A stretch of DNA of 64,000 nt from contig NMRA01000085.1 in the NCBI GenBank assembly GCA_002633005.1, positions 1 through 64,000 on the forward strand, in the 5' to 3' direction. Below are positions 37,301 through 52,300 of the stretch, piece after piece. The notes beneath the pieces are model-generated. The model saw only the letters and a program-made list of their open reading frames with translations. It had not been told where the DNA came from and searched no databases. Position numbers and translations under genes: made by a program. The DNA comes from Phoronis australis (Eukaryota; Phoronida; Phoronidae). The number at the start of each line of letters is the position of its first letter. Position 1 is the first letter of the stretch.

Positions 37301-40300
37301 TACCCGTCTCCCTACAGAGTCTACACAGCACGACAAAGTTTTACCAACCCAGATGCCTAATCTGACGGTGCGGGAATATTTCCCTCCTCTGCCGGCTGTC
37401 CTTCTCTGAAAGCAGTGTGATGGTGTCAGAACAAGATTTCAAAAATGGTATTTACAAAATATAAGGCCAAGAAAAAGCAAAAAGAGCAGAAATTTAGTTT
37501 AAAAAGTGACTAATATAAAAATTCTTAAATCATTCAGGCAAACATTCAAACCAAAAGGCACGTTAAAAACAGAATGGGTTTGAAAAGAGAAATATCTTTT
37601 ATTTTTTTACATTAGTAATCATATGGTAAAACAAGTAAGAGAAAATTGTGAGATAATTTTCAGTTCCTTTCTGAGTTTTACAACAAATTAACATTTCTGC
37701 TACATTTTTCTGTTTGATGGCCTTATATGTACCACGAGGTCAAGTAAGACAGAAATCCTACTCTTTTCAACCTCCAGTGTCTCACCTCATCTGCTTCGAG
37801 TGACAGTTCACTTTTATCGGCAGCCTCGTAGTCATACAAGACTTTGGCCTTACGTGAAGCCACCTTTGTTGATAGGCTACTGTGCGGTGACACCGTGGTT
37901 GGAGTGGAGGGCGATATGCACGGCCTGAACATTTTGCTAGTTGGCAGCATGCCAGCTGATCGCTGCAGGCTAAAGTCATCACTTTTTCTAAATACCTCAT
38001 CTCTTGGTGTCCTATAGGGTCTCTCGGGTTCTGAATAAAAACTGGGAGCAGGCTCGGGGGTGCTGAAACGGTTAGAACATCAACTCACCATCACCAACAT
38101 AGCATTAACTAGAAGGAATCATGAAGTTCCTTCAAATTCCAATAATAGCGAGAAAGAGAAGAGAGGAATTTTGTTCTTTTGATAAATTTGTCAAAATAAC
38201 CTCAACGCACGTCTACCAACAGGTAAGGACTATTTTGTGATAAGAAAAAATAAACAGGCTTATTAAAATGACCATAAACCCATACCGCTAAAACTTGGAA
38301 ATGAATGCAGAAGCTGGTTTGTGCCATTTGACTCCATAGCTGATGAAGGGCGAACTTATTAGTCTCAAATGCTAGTGTCTATTGTAAAATATTGAACAGA
38401 CTTTAAAGTATTTTATCACCTTCTGCATCATCTCATTTTATCTGGTCTCAACGGACAAATGACATTCTGAAAAATCAACTAACACGATTTTTTAATTTTC
38501 AATCAGATTATTAGTTTCATATTGGAAATTAAATGGAAGAAAAAGGGTAAAAGTGTCGACATACAATGAGTAATGTTCAGTACATTGCAACACAACACAC
38601 TGCTATTAGTACTGTTTCATTAAAAGTGAATTGAGACTTAAGACAGAAAATTGGTCTGGCGTTCCTACTTCATGGCTGCTGAATCCACATTTAGCCAAAT
38701 AAGGTCAATCTTAAAATAAGTTAGACAAATTACCTCAGTAACCACCAGTTACGTGCACATTTCCATATACTTTGCTTTTTTGCTCATGCAAAATTTACTT
38801 AATTTTTCCGATAGTCGTGTGGAGCAAAAGACCAAGTTTCGGTCTTCAGTCATAAGTCACGTTCCTGAAACGAACTCTTGGACAACGATAAGACAGTAGT
38901 AAGAGTTTGCCTTAACTTCAAAACAAATAAAAAGCAACATAACTGTCCACAAAAAATGACTGCCTAAATANGAAAAGAAATATCACTTGTAGCGCATAAA
39001 CAAACAAAGAACACTCGATGACAAAGCAACATACTTGAAGAAATTTCATTTCCCCAAATAACGTAGTTTGATCGAGTTTAGCCTGAAAGCTAACAGTTGC
39101 CATAGCAACTGCCTTCACCTCTGTGTCAATTCTTACCACAGTCTGTAAAAGTGCTTTGAAAATTCAGGGCACAACGCTTAGCATGACATTAACTCGCCAA
39201 ATGAGGTCTGGCAAATTTTTCAGGTCCCCAAATGAGAACTGAGGTCACTGAACACCGTTGGTAAAAACCGAAATTGAAATGAACAAGGTACCTGAATTGA
39301 AAAGCAAACAGAGTACAATTTGCAAAGCAGAAGGCAACAACAATTTTACGCACAGGAAGGTTTTTAAAGAAAAACGGTAAACCTTGGCCAGGTTGCATAA
39401 ACATTGAACCCTGGATAGCAGCAACGGCATCCCGTTACCACGAGCCATGTGGCCATATTGTTGAATGATGAAGTTGACGTGACGCAACAAGTTATCCAGT
39501 GGATAAACTGTAAAGAGTTATGCAACCCAGCCAAAAACTTATCTTATCATCTGGATAGCCTTTATTGTACTGTAGGCCTATGTATAAAAAACCTCTCATC
39601 ATGTACAATTAAGATTCCTTCCAGCACCACAACATATCATGCATTATCTCATATACCCGTCTCCCTACAGAGTCTACACAGCACGACAAAGTTTTACCAA
39701 CCCAGATGCCTAATCTGACGGTGCGGGAATATTTCCCTCCTCTGCCGGCTGTCCTTCTCTGAAAGCAGTGTGATGGTGTCAGAACAAGATTTCAAAAATG
39801 GTATTTACAAAATATAAGGCCAAGAAAAAGCAAAAAGAGCAGAAATTTAGTTTAAAAAGTGACTAATATAAAAATTCTTAAATCATTCAGGCAAACATTC
39901 AAACCAAAAGGCATAATAAAAACAGAACAGATTTGAAAAGAGAATTAACCTTTATTTTTTTACATTAGTATAGGTAAAACAAGCAAGAGAAAATTGTGAG
40001 AGTTCCTTTCTGGGTTTTACAACAAATTAACATTTCTGCTACATTTTTCTGTTTGATGGCCTTATATGTACCACGAGGTCAAGTAAGACAGAAATCCTAC
40101 TCTTTTCAACCTCCAATGTCTCACCTCATCTGCTTCGAGTGAAAGTTCACTTTTATCGGCAGCCTCGTAGTCATACAAGACTTTGGCCTTACGCGAAGCC
40201 ACCTTTGTTGATAGGCTACTGTGCGGTGACACCGTGGTTGGAGTAGAGGGCGATATGCACGGCCTGAACATTTTGCTAGTTGGCAGCATGCCAGCTGATC

Positions 40301-43300
40301 GCTGCAGACTAAAGTCATCACTTTTTCTAAATACCTCATCTCTTGGTGTCCGATAGGGTCTCTCGGGTTCTGAATAAAAACTGGGAGCAGGCTCGGGGGT
40401 GCTGAAACGGTTAGAACATCAACTCACCACCACCAGCATAACATTAACAGGAAGCAAACATGAAGTTCCTTCAAATTCCAATAATAGCCAGAAAGAGAAG
40501 AGAGGAATTTTGTTCTTTTGATAAATTTGTCAAAATAAACTTAAGTTTTCAACCTCAACGCACGTCTTCCAACAGGTAAGGACTATTTTGTGATAAGAAA
40601 AAATAAACAGGCTATTAAAATGGCCATAAACCCATACGGCTAAAACTTGAAAATGAATGCAGAAGCTGGTTTGTGCCATTTGCCTCCATAGCTGATGAAG
40701 GGCCGCACTTATTAGTCTCAAAAGCTAGTGTCTATCGTAAAATATTGAACAGACTTAAAAGTGTTTTATCACCTTCTGCATCATCTCATTTTATCTGGTC
40801 TCAACGGACAAATGTCATTCTGAAAAATCGACTAACATGATTTTTTAATTTTCAATCAGATTATTAGTTTCATACTAGAAATTAAATGTAGGAAAAAGGG
40901 TAAACGTGTCAACATACAATGAGTAATGTTCAGTACATTGCAACACAACACACTGCTATTAGTCATGTTTCATTAAAAGTGAATTGAGACTTAAGACAGA
41001 AAATTGGTCTGGCGCTCCTACTTCATGGCTGCTGAATCCACATTTAGCCAAATTATTATAAGCCAGGGTATCACAATCTTAAAATAAGTTAGACAAATTA
41101 CCTCTGAGTCAGTAACCACCAGTTGCGTGCACATTTCCATAAACTTTGCTTTTTTGCTCATGCGAAATTTACTTAATTTTTCAGATAGTCATGTGGAGCA
41201 AAAGACCAAGTTTCGGTCTTCAGTCATGAGTCACGTTCCTGAAACGGACTCTTGGACAACGATAAGACAGCAGTAAGAGTTTGCCTTAACTTCAAAACAA
41301 ATAAAAAGCAACATAACTGTCCACAAAAAATGACTGCCTAAATATCTTACGGCTCCTCCGAGATGACCTCCTCTGGTTCAGGTTTGGGAGGAGGTATGAC
41401 CTCTACAACATCTCTATGTAAAGCAAGAGAAAGGGCTGTGACGAGTGAAACTTGGCCAACTTTATTGCATCAATATAAGTCATGTCACAGCGAACGTCTA
41501 AGCAGGGCTTAAGAAAGTGATGCATGATCATGATAAAATGATACCGTCACTGATGTGGTCTCATGAACGATAACGGCAAATGATAACAACGAACGATCAT
41601 GATGAATGATAACAATGAACAATCATGATGAATGATAATAATGAACGATCATGATGAATGATAACAATGAACGATCATGATCAATGATAATAATGAACGA
41701 TCATGATGAATGACAATGACAACAGGATCAACGCAGAGCATTGAAATGCACCCACGAATGCGTGTGCTTTTAGTTGTTTATTTGTATCATTAAAATGGCC
41801 CCTAGATGCCGTAACTTGAAATATGTCGAATTCGTCTGAAAACCAAAAAAAATGTCATTGTTTCTTTAAAAGAAAGCCATTTACCAACTTTAATTAAAAT
41901 TAGCTGAGGAACTTCAGAGAAACAGAGGAAAACAAAAAACGAAATTCCCACTAGGGGGCACAGTGTTCATCAGATCCGTCTAAAAGTCATCTTCTCTACA
42001 CCTGCTAAATTTAATAAAGATCCTGCAGAGGGCTTAGAAGATACAGACCTGGGTGCAAAAAAAAAACAAAAACCGCCACTAGGAGGCGCCAGAGTAGTCG
42101 AAAACATCAGAAAATCATCGGCAAACGTCCCCTTCATAGAAAGTACATACATGCCAACTTTCACAATAATCGTTAGAGTTGTCTCGTTGACAGAGGGACG
42201 AACGCCACAAAACAGATTCAAAAACAACAAAAACGGCCACTAGGTGGCGCAAAAAACCTTGAATCAATCCGAGGATGAATGGCCAGTATCACCTCACTAA
42301 TGGATGTCTATGTGCCAAATTTTATGGAAATCCGTTGAGTACCTTAATTGAAGATACAGCGATAAATGTAAAAAACTAAACTGACTGCAACCAGTAGACC
42401 GATCTGTCCCAAAGTCGTCGTTGTCTGTCGTCAACTTTAAATAAATACATTTGCTAAATTTAATAAAGATCCTGTAGAGCGTTTAGGAGATACACCCATG
42501 GGCGCAAAAACAAACAAAACTGCCACTAGGAGGCACCACAGTAGTCGAAGTCATCGGAAAATCATCGTCAACTGTCTTCTTCATAGTAAGACCATACATG
42601 CTAATTTTCACAACCATCCTTAAAGTGGTTTGGTTGTTAGAGGGACAGACATATCAAAGCACTTTACTGCAGATGACAAAACAAATTGTAACTGGTCGTG
42701 GGCTTTGAAAAAACACTTTACACAGGTGAAACTTTCATGCTTGTTAGGATGCTGTAACAAATTCTCTTTCTGGATTAAATTTCATTGGTAAATTTAAATG
42801 ACGGTCATTTTCACAGCTTAGGATGACTTAAAACAAAATTAGAGGTGACTTCAATATAAGACATAAGCATACAATCGATCTCAGCAAAGATTCTTTATTG
42901 GAACACAATATTGTCTTAAAGGTACGTAGGACCCTAGAAAAATTGCAAATTTTCGTATCATATCTTAGAAGTGGCTGATCAAATTCATATGAAACTTTCA
43001 GGTACTATGCTTTACGCATTGTTCCTCAAAATGCCATTAGGAATAAATGACTTTTTGAAATTTGACACTTTTAATGCACGAGGTGCCACGAAAATACGAC
43101 TCATACAATTTATATAGAAAAACCTGAAGTTGCTGAAAAAACAAAATAAAATGCTCCTTAACATAACTGTTATAGCAATTTTCAGATCTCTTTTTGATTA
43201 TCTACATCAATTCAAATAAAATGTGATCATTTTGTTGTTTTGCTATCAATGTACCTTTTTCTCTTTTTTGTTAAATTTTGCTAAAAAGACGTGTTTATAT

Positions 43301-46300
43301 GACCTGATAGATTCTTTTGGTAAAAAGTCAATATTTTTCAGGCTTTCTAAATTCAGAATATTTTATTGTCAGAGTTAAAATCTACAATATGCACTTTTCA
43401 ATAAGGTACTACATAAACTTAATACGTTTTGACTTCAAGAACAAACTAAGATGTTTCTTGGAAAGACCCCTGGTTTGTATACATTTTGCTGCAGGAAAAT
43501 CATAGGTAAAGATGCCAAGCTTTTCACGAATAACATTGATATCCACCATTCGTGTTGCAAGCGTGTTCTGTCAGCAAGCTCAGTATTCCACAGGTGTATT
43601 GCTTCTGTCTTAACAAGTAGAATACACAAGCACTCAAAAGAACACAGTAACAGTTCATTGTGTAACAATGGCTCCGGTAACCTCCTGGAATATACATAAA
43701 ACAAAATGACTTACTTTCCCAAGAGTTTCTGCAAGTCCAGCAAGTAGGCATAACCCTGGGCATAGTATGTGGTTTGAGCTTCTATGAAGTCCCACAGGCA
43801 CTTGTAATGGTGTGTCTGAAACACAAAACCGTATCATTTACTTTGTCGTAAGTAGGAGATAACCTTTCAAACACTAAAAAGACGTCCACGGCCATTCACC
43901 AAGCATTACTTTGAGAAACACAATTTGATCTCTATCAAGTAAGACTTGAAGTAGGCCTTTCAAGAACTAAATCTTCTTGATATCAGTTCAACCCAGACAA
44001 TACATATCTAGAAAAAAAGCAGTGTCGCGTAGCAAATAGCTAAGACACAATTAGGGTGATTATTTTTCCAAGCATGACCACTAGAGGGAGTATCATTTAT
44101 CAACATAAAACTGCCACAAGAGGGTACTACACTACATGGAAACATACTGTACCATAAACATGCTGGCTCTGTTTCAACACGATCTACTGGGTTGGTGGAC
44201 CCAACTAACTAAATTGCCAAAAGGGGATGTACAACAGCGTTATTTCCCGTTCCTTGTGACATTCAGTCTTCTAAAGATCATATCTGGTAAATTTCATGCA
44301 GGACCATCAAAGACCACTGCGATACTGAAGTGAACTCACACAGATTTTTACAAAAAATTGCGACCAGGGGGCACACATCAGCCCTCCTCTCCACAATAGG
44401 AATTCACACTATTTCAAAATTTCATGGTAATTCTCCATACGTGTTTGGTAGAATGGGAGGCAGATACCAAAAAGGAACCAAAAACCAGTAAAACGATCAC
44501 TAAGAGGTACAACACCAGTTGGGACTATTTGAAAATGAGCAGACGTTATTCTCTTCTCAACAACAAGAAACCTAATGCTAAATGAAGATAGATATTAAGG
44601 AAGACGCAAAGAAAACTAATGGTCAGGGCACATAGCTGTAGATGGATGCATTGAAAAACCCAACATTTGCTAAAGGTTTTTAAAAAGGCAAACATTCGCC
44701 AAGCACCATAACGATTGTTCCACCAGTCCTACACAGAGACATGAGCATTAAAACACACTAGATGTACATACAATGTTAGAAAACACACAGGTGATCACCA
44801 CTGATTAAAAATATGTCTACCAAGTTTTGGGTAAATCCACAAAACAATTAACACGGTAGATTAACAAGAATGCGTATTATAACTATAATAATGCCACGAC
44901 AGAATGGGAGAAACTGTAGTCAGATCACTCCAATGGCTTTCATACACTCCATCGTAAAGGAACACAACTACCGTACCATAAAGATCCTTCAAGAGGCTTA
45001 ACAGACACAGCGGCAGAGGCTGCACGGATATATAATGGCAATCTGCACCAACGTATTAAGTACATGTAGCCTCCTAAAAATCTCACTTTTGCTTTTAAGA
45101 TGAAAATACAAGCATAGTCGGACCATAATAATTCTTTTTAACTATCACTGTTTTCATATGTAATACCTACGTGAGTACTAGCGATGCCCTCTAGTAGCAG
45201 TTTGGTGAGTTCTGATTGACGGTCAAACTCCGACTGTGCAATACGCAGGTCCTGCTCCGCCTATGGAGAAAACATTTCAAACAAAGGAATAAGGAATAAT
45301 CATTACACCAGGTAAAGTATAATAAGAAACGTGCAGTTATTAGAACAAGAATTGAGAGCATGACAAAGTGAAGATTTTGTCGAGTCCAATTTGGCAGAAC
45401 GGCTACATTTCCAGGATAATATTGCCTTCAGTGTAATGAAACCCTCATGGACAGGCCAACTGCTTTTACGTCTCGCTAAAATCCCATCAATTCCTAACAA
45501 AAATCAATACTAAAATTGATTCTTTAATTTTTCAATGACTTCTAATATTGCTGTGGATGCTCGGGCACAATTTCTCAAAACACGATGTTCACTATAGTTC
45601 AGAATTAACGACTGGTGCGACGTATCTTTTTCGAAAAATCAAAAGGGGGAATTAGAGACAATCAGTGGAGAAGTGTTGGCACTCAGGGTGGACGCTTGAT
45701 GATGGCAACTGGGGACAGAATAAAAAGCAGTCGTGATTCGTAAAAAATTTCAAAAATACTGCCATTAACCACATTTTGTGAACCGTGACATTACCCCTCT
45801 TTAAGTCCCCACCCATGACAGCACAAACTAACATTCAAGAACATTGTCAGTTGTCATTGTCATTCACTTGTCTGTCTGGAATGTGGTAGTTGACAATTGA
45901 GAATAGTTGTGAGGAGAAAACTCAGCAAATGTCATAAAAGCCAAATTGCTACCAATGCCAACATTTTCAGTTGATTATTTAGGTGACATTAGTAGAAGAA
46001 ACCATAAACAGTTACAGAGATAACAGAATACATCTTAAATTCAACCTACCTAACTGCATTGTATACACAGAGCCACACCCAATATTAGTGAATTGTTTTC
46101 ATCAAACCTTTTACTAAATTCTATTTTTATGCTAATCTACATGCACCAAACAGACCAAAACCATTGTACTTCACAAAGAAGGGAGACTTTCATTCTTATA
46201 GAGGAAGTAACTTAACCAAAAATTTTGGAAGAGAGATGCTAAGCAATGGCTGCCCATACCACTAATGAAAAGTACCACAAACATTGGGTTAATACCTTGG

Positions 46301-49300
46301 AAGGTAAAATTGGCCAACTTGAACATCTGGGGAAGGGTGCTTAACCAGGCATGGGCATCTGGTTACATGTAGAGATAATCTGACTGGATCAAGTCAAGAT
46401 GGAGTGCACTTATTGGCTTATAAACTCAACGACTAAATCCGCGACACATATAGAAAAATAGGTCAGCCAAAAATGTCACGTGACCTCAGCAAGCCTGTCA
46501 CCTCACCTTCAGATGTGAACAAGGCAGATCTCGGCCCGTGAGAAAAGGCTGGTTCTTTTGAAAAATAAATCAGTTGTACAGTAGAATGTAATCACGTCGT
46601 TCACTTTAGTCTCAGTTAACTGTTAATTTCAACAATGGGGATGCTTTTAATGCATTGCATGAATTGAAAATCCTCAAAAGTAACGAGTTGGTGCCATAAG
46701 CCGTGCAGTGAGCGCTCAACTAGAAACTTTTAAAATGGTTGGGTGCATCCCTGAGCCTCGGCATTAACCCGAATGTTTACTGCAGAAGTACAAACCAAAA
46801 ACACGTAAACTAATATCAAATCCCATACCTTAATACAAAAAGATAAAATAATCCTGGGAAGATGAGCAAGATGTCACAAGAATGTTGCCGAGAATGTCCA
46901 ACCTTTCCACTTTCTATCTAGGGGAATGTTCACCCGCACAAGGTTTACTTAAAACATACGATGAGGTAAACTGTATACAGAAAGGAGTTTTAATATGGAA
47001 TCCTACTCAGGGCCTTTGATGCCTTAATTCTGGGGCCAGATATCAGCCTTGTTACCCCTCTAACAATGATTTAAAATCACACAAACCCTTGTCCTGAGTC
47101 TCACAAAATCTATGACTAAAAGATTTCTCTGAGATTAGAACCACTATTAACTCAAACAGACCCTCAATGTGAGGTCTTAATATATCATGCAATTAATTTT
47201 CACTTCCCACGTGTGCCCAGAAGCTATAGAAGACCCCATCAGATGTCACAGGCACCTTTGCCCTTAAATGAGCTAGGGACTTGATATTCAAGTTTGGCAT
47301 CTGGTTTCATTATAAAGGTCCTCAGTGTTTTGAGTTTTTCCATTGCGAAGTAATGCCCATGAGAAATCCTTACACAGATGCTATTACTGTTTTTGCACAC
47401 GAGTACGCCAATATCAGAATTTGCATGAGCCAAAAGAACTATTTATTATCTCCTTCAGTAAAGATCAGGAGAGACTGATAATTTCCCACCTGAATATGAC
47501 AAGCCTCAAAGGCAAGTAACGCGCGTACTCTTTGGGTGGGCAACAAGACAAGGATGGGTGTAAGCCCGGACAAAAACGGTGAAAACTATAGTGAAGACTA
47601 CATATGTTACATCTGTTTTGCCTCGAGGTCAACCTGTCCAGTGAACAACACCATTGGATAGAGGAAGGAAATGCCTGACATTCTCCAGAACACTTTCATG
47701 TACCAAAACTTACCTTGCTCACCTTTACCACACAATAATGAGGAACCTTTTCCATCCAAAGTGGCAAATAATTAAAGCAAAATAATGCACAGGTACACTT
47801 CTACAGAAGTTCATCAATTACCTTTGCAATCAGTTCCTTAGAGTCCTGAGACGGCAAAACAACAAATGAAACAATTAAAAGGTTAAAGAAGAACTATCAT
47901 GTTGATAGTGTCCAGTACATTAAATTATGATGCTGCTACTACGTGCATTAGCTGTGCTCTGAGCTTAAACATTGCCTGAGTCAATATTTTGGGCCTGAGC
48001 AGAATCCAAAGTTGAATTTTCAAAAATTAGGTCGATATTTGAAGTAGACAAAATTTCAACCCTCATGCCAACTGAGTTTCCAGCCTGTCCATTGACGTTT
48101 TTATGGGAAAAGATATCTGCAATGGATTGTGCGAAACCAGAGTAACTATTGATTTTCATGAAAACTACAAAAGTACTATTTTTACTAGGCTAGTCCTTTA
48201 TCCAAAAGTGGAATATTTTAAAAACAATTTCTTACGAAATATTGGAGAACAGTTCATAAAACATATGTGAAAGTTTCGTATGAATTTGATCGGCCATTTT
48301 GAGATATGATGTTCTGAAGTTGGCCAAATTCGGACATATTTCTGGAGTCCTACATAATCTTAAAGAAATCTCTGATTACCTTAAAAAACATAACTAACAT
48401 TTCCAACAAAATCAGTGCACAAATTAAAAAATGAAATAAATGTTTAAAAATCACTGCTGCTAACTAAACACGTGTGCAAGCAGTACGTCCAGGTGTATTA
48501 TGGGAGACCAGCACGGTGAAATCTCACTAATCTACGACACAATATGGCAGACAGGTGAATTTCATTTTTCCACTTTTATCATAAAAGATAAAAACAGCAC
48601 AAAATGAAAAATTTATCATTCTCGACTTGAATACTGAAGGTAACATCGGGCAAGAAACTCCGACATTTTCTTACCAAATATTCTAGAGCAGGCAGCACTC
48701 TCTAAGCATGGCAAACTCAGCTTACGTTTAGTGTATTGTGACGGGAAATTCTTGCATCTATTTTGCTGTTCAGTAGCAGACAACGTACTGCCGGAAGTAA
48801 AGCGAACTATGTCTGACAGGTGTCGCTAGTGAACAGTGATGTCACGGCTTATGCGTAAGATCACAGATTTCGTCCATTGAAAATATACAGAGTTGGCAGT
48901 CTATGTACTACAGTCTGTGCTTCTACCATTACTGTATGCCCACAACTTCAAACTAGCTTCACAGGAACCCGGAATGTAAATTGCAATTATCAGACATAGC
49001 AGACACCACAGCATGTCCAATTTCATTTTGAAAGCAGGTACAAAGTTGAAAGGTCACTACAACCTTATAACAACAGGAAATAATCTCACCAAATTTACAC
49101 TGACACAATATGGAAGACAAGTGAAAGTTTACTTTACTTTAAATTTTGTATCTTTTCATCGTTTTTAAGTTCGATATGATACAGACAATGTTTTACCGGT
49201 AAGAAATTATCGACATTGACAACAATCATCGTAGCCTGTATCCAACGCCAAAAGAAATTTTGTTTGTGGGTTCAACAGTGACATTATTCGAGGATTTTTT

Positions 49301-52300
49301 CAATTGATCGAGGGAAATGTGAGACAAATGAGTTAAAAATTGGTGAGTTCCTACCTCTTGGTGGAGACAAGTCCACCAAATTCCAATATAAATATCTTAA
49401 TCTCTGGTTTATTACAATAATTCTGGAACATTGTTGTCTTTTATTCAGCAGCATGGCTCATACACCAATTGTCAAGAGAGACTTTTGTCATTTTCTATTG
49501 TTGCGGAGTCATTGGCAAGTGCCTTGATTGCTCAGCTCTAAGATCAATGCTAGCGATATTGAAGGCTGATGTCACCTGTTGTTCTTGTACAAATCTAATG
49601 ACTGCATACAAGGTACCATGAAATGTGCCAAGTTATAACGCCAATAAGAGCGTAAAGGTACAGACATTATACGTCAGTCACATGACCAAAGATGTCAGTG
49701 TGCGCCCACATGAGCATGAAAGTTTTCAAAAAACGCACGGCTAATATTTTTTGGTCGAAAACAAGAAGTCAATGAAATTTGGGAGTAAAAATTTCATTTC
49801 TGTCTTTAATCGTGAGGATCAATATTTAATACTTAATGGTAAAATACCATCAATAAGACGCCAGGAGAGATGATGGTCTGACGGAATGAGCAGTTTTCTT
49901 TGCATAAGGTCCAGTAACAATACAGAGCTGCATTTCGCAAACACAAAGAACTCGCTTAAAGGCAATTTATCACACGATGCCTAGGCTGAAATAGCGTGCT
50001 GAGTGTACAAGAAACGACAGAATGATACGTGGCGCAAAGGGAGATATCGTGTCAAGTTTATCAGAAACAAAACCGCTTTCAACTGTTGCACTGCTGATTT
50101 GCCATTAGTCGAAAGTCAAACAATTAAAACCAGTCAGAGTAGATCAATGTGCAAATTGCTTCATTATATCGATAGCAGAAATTGATGTTTGAACGCTCCA
50201 TATCATTGCAACATCATATTTCCTTCATCGCTCTTGCCATAACTTTGACAAGAAATACGAATTTCGAAAAAACTTGTCAACTTTTCTTGAAAACCAACAG
50301 TAAATGTGGCCCCCAAAAAAATAACACGGAGTGCATCTTAAAGTCACTAATACAGAAATATGAACATAAAACAACACCGAAAAGCTAACTGAAAAAGTAT
50401 TAAAAAATGATTGTTTTCACAAAACAGACACAAAACAACAGGTAACGGCTGCAAACCTGGATAGACTCCTGTAGCGACTCTGTAGTCTGAGAGAAATCAG
50501 TTGTAGTAATGTGAGCAGACAATTCAAATAGTTGTCACTGCATCATACAACAAAAGTAAAGTACACTTTGTCTATTGCAAGGGCCTAGAGACTTTGTGTT
50601 AGCATAACGACTTGAGCATGACTTCGTATAACCTCAGAGCATACAGTACATAAGGTAAAATGTAAAACTTTATCAACAAGTCATCGTGTTAAGCCAAATA
50701 TCTACAAAACTAATTCTCAGTAAATTCTATAATTTCCTTTAACTCAAAACAGAATTGGATTTTTGAAGTTTATTAACCTTACTAGGATCCTAAACAATGT
50801 TTAAGCATGTCCCATGGCAGTAAGGACAGTACTTGCGACAGCCATGAATACACCAATCATCCACTTATTTCGAACGTTTCTCCGGATGTTTAACGCCGCC
50901 CATTACACAAAATATTTATGAACTGTACTGTACATTTGTAACATTTGAATGGAACATCTACTGCGAAGACTTTTCAGATGAGTGGTAATTGGTAAACTTA
51001 ACCGAACAATTCTGCATGTAACAAAATTTATTATGATAAATTCACCGATACTGTCCTTGTTCGTGTTCTCACTGTTGAGCAAATGGATACAAAGTATCAA
51101 ATATACATCACTGAAATCCACAACCCTGTACAACCCAACACCTGGGAAAAAATCCTCCACTCCTGACAATTCAAGCACATTGCATTGCATATGAACTCAG
51201 TATAAACAGAGCTTCTACAACATGCAGTCTGCAATATAGTAACAAAGTTTCATCCAAGGGCTAACTCACCACAACAATCTTTCATTTATACAAGCAAGTT
51301 ACAACATTACGAACTGTTTTTTCACACACAACTGTGCGCAACACCTCCAACAAGACAATGAACTAGCATGTAAACACACCGAGTACGAACACTATCATAG
51401 CAACGTACTTTCAGATTTTGACAAACTGGACAAAGGGCGAGAGATTTAATGGGACAATTACCTGCCCTTGCGCTTGAGGGGACCGTGCTTTCCTCAGACG
51501 ACCCTTGGCAGCATCCAGGTCCAGTCTCTTTAGCTCCAAAATTCTCTTCTCTTTCTAGAAACATTTGGTGAATACGGTGAATATCACTCAATTGGAACAA
51601 CACAATAATACGAGCATATTAAGCGAATTTTTACTTTCAAACTTTATATCACTCTTAAAAGACGTTAAAGATGCTACAAACTCGTCTTCTGTCAAAAAAT
51701 AACTTTTCGTTTACCATTATATAAAACTAAATTCGACTTGTTCTGTGCTTTTGTGCTAAGAGTTGACAATAACTAGGCTTGAAATGGCAGAACATGTTGG
51801 TGCGAAACATGTACTGCCAGGCAATAATCTACCGTTACCTCCTCCCAAGTCCAAAAATTAGTTCTCATGTAAGTTGGGAACACATGGAAATCAGTTTTGT
51901 AAGGGTAGGTATTCGTAATATAACTCAAAGCCTGTGGACTACATACATTTACATTAATTTAATGTTTTACAACTGAACGGATGTACTATAACAGGATAAT
52001 TGTAAATTTCACAAATTTATCCCACAAAGTTTTTATGATTGGACAACGACATAATTTCAATAAGACAGGCACGTCCACGCTATAAGTTACCCAAGAACAA
52101 CTTGGACCTGAGCAATCTGCCTCAAGTTAACCGAGTGTTTACACCCTACAGGTTGTGACAAATACGATAAAAAAAGATTAAATAGCTCAAATTGCATTTG
52201 ATTTATGTCATCTCCTGACAATAGATGGCGTCGTGTTTGGTTTTATGTTCCAGCATTATTTTTGTAGCATTATTTTTGTGTTTTTATCAATTTGGATACT

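Larger units (their letters stand above)
36618..38970 (+). repeat. 2.35-kb unit repeated on both sides of an N, first copy
   Basis: It starts gaaaagaaatatcacttgta and ends actgcctaaata, the same ends as 38972-41345. Only scattered substitutions and small indels separate the copies, in introns as well as exons. Confidence 0.9.
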
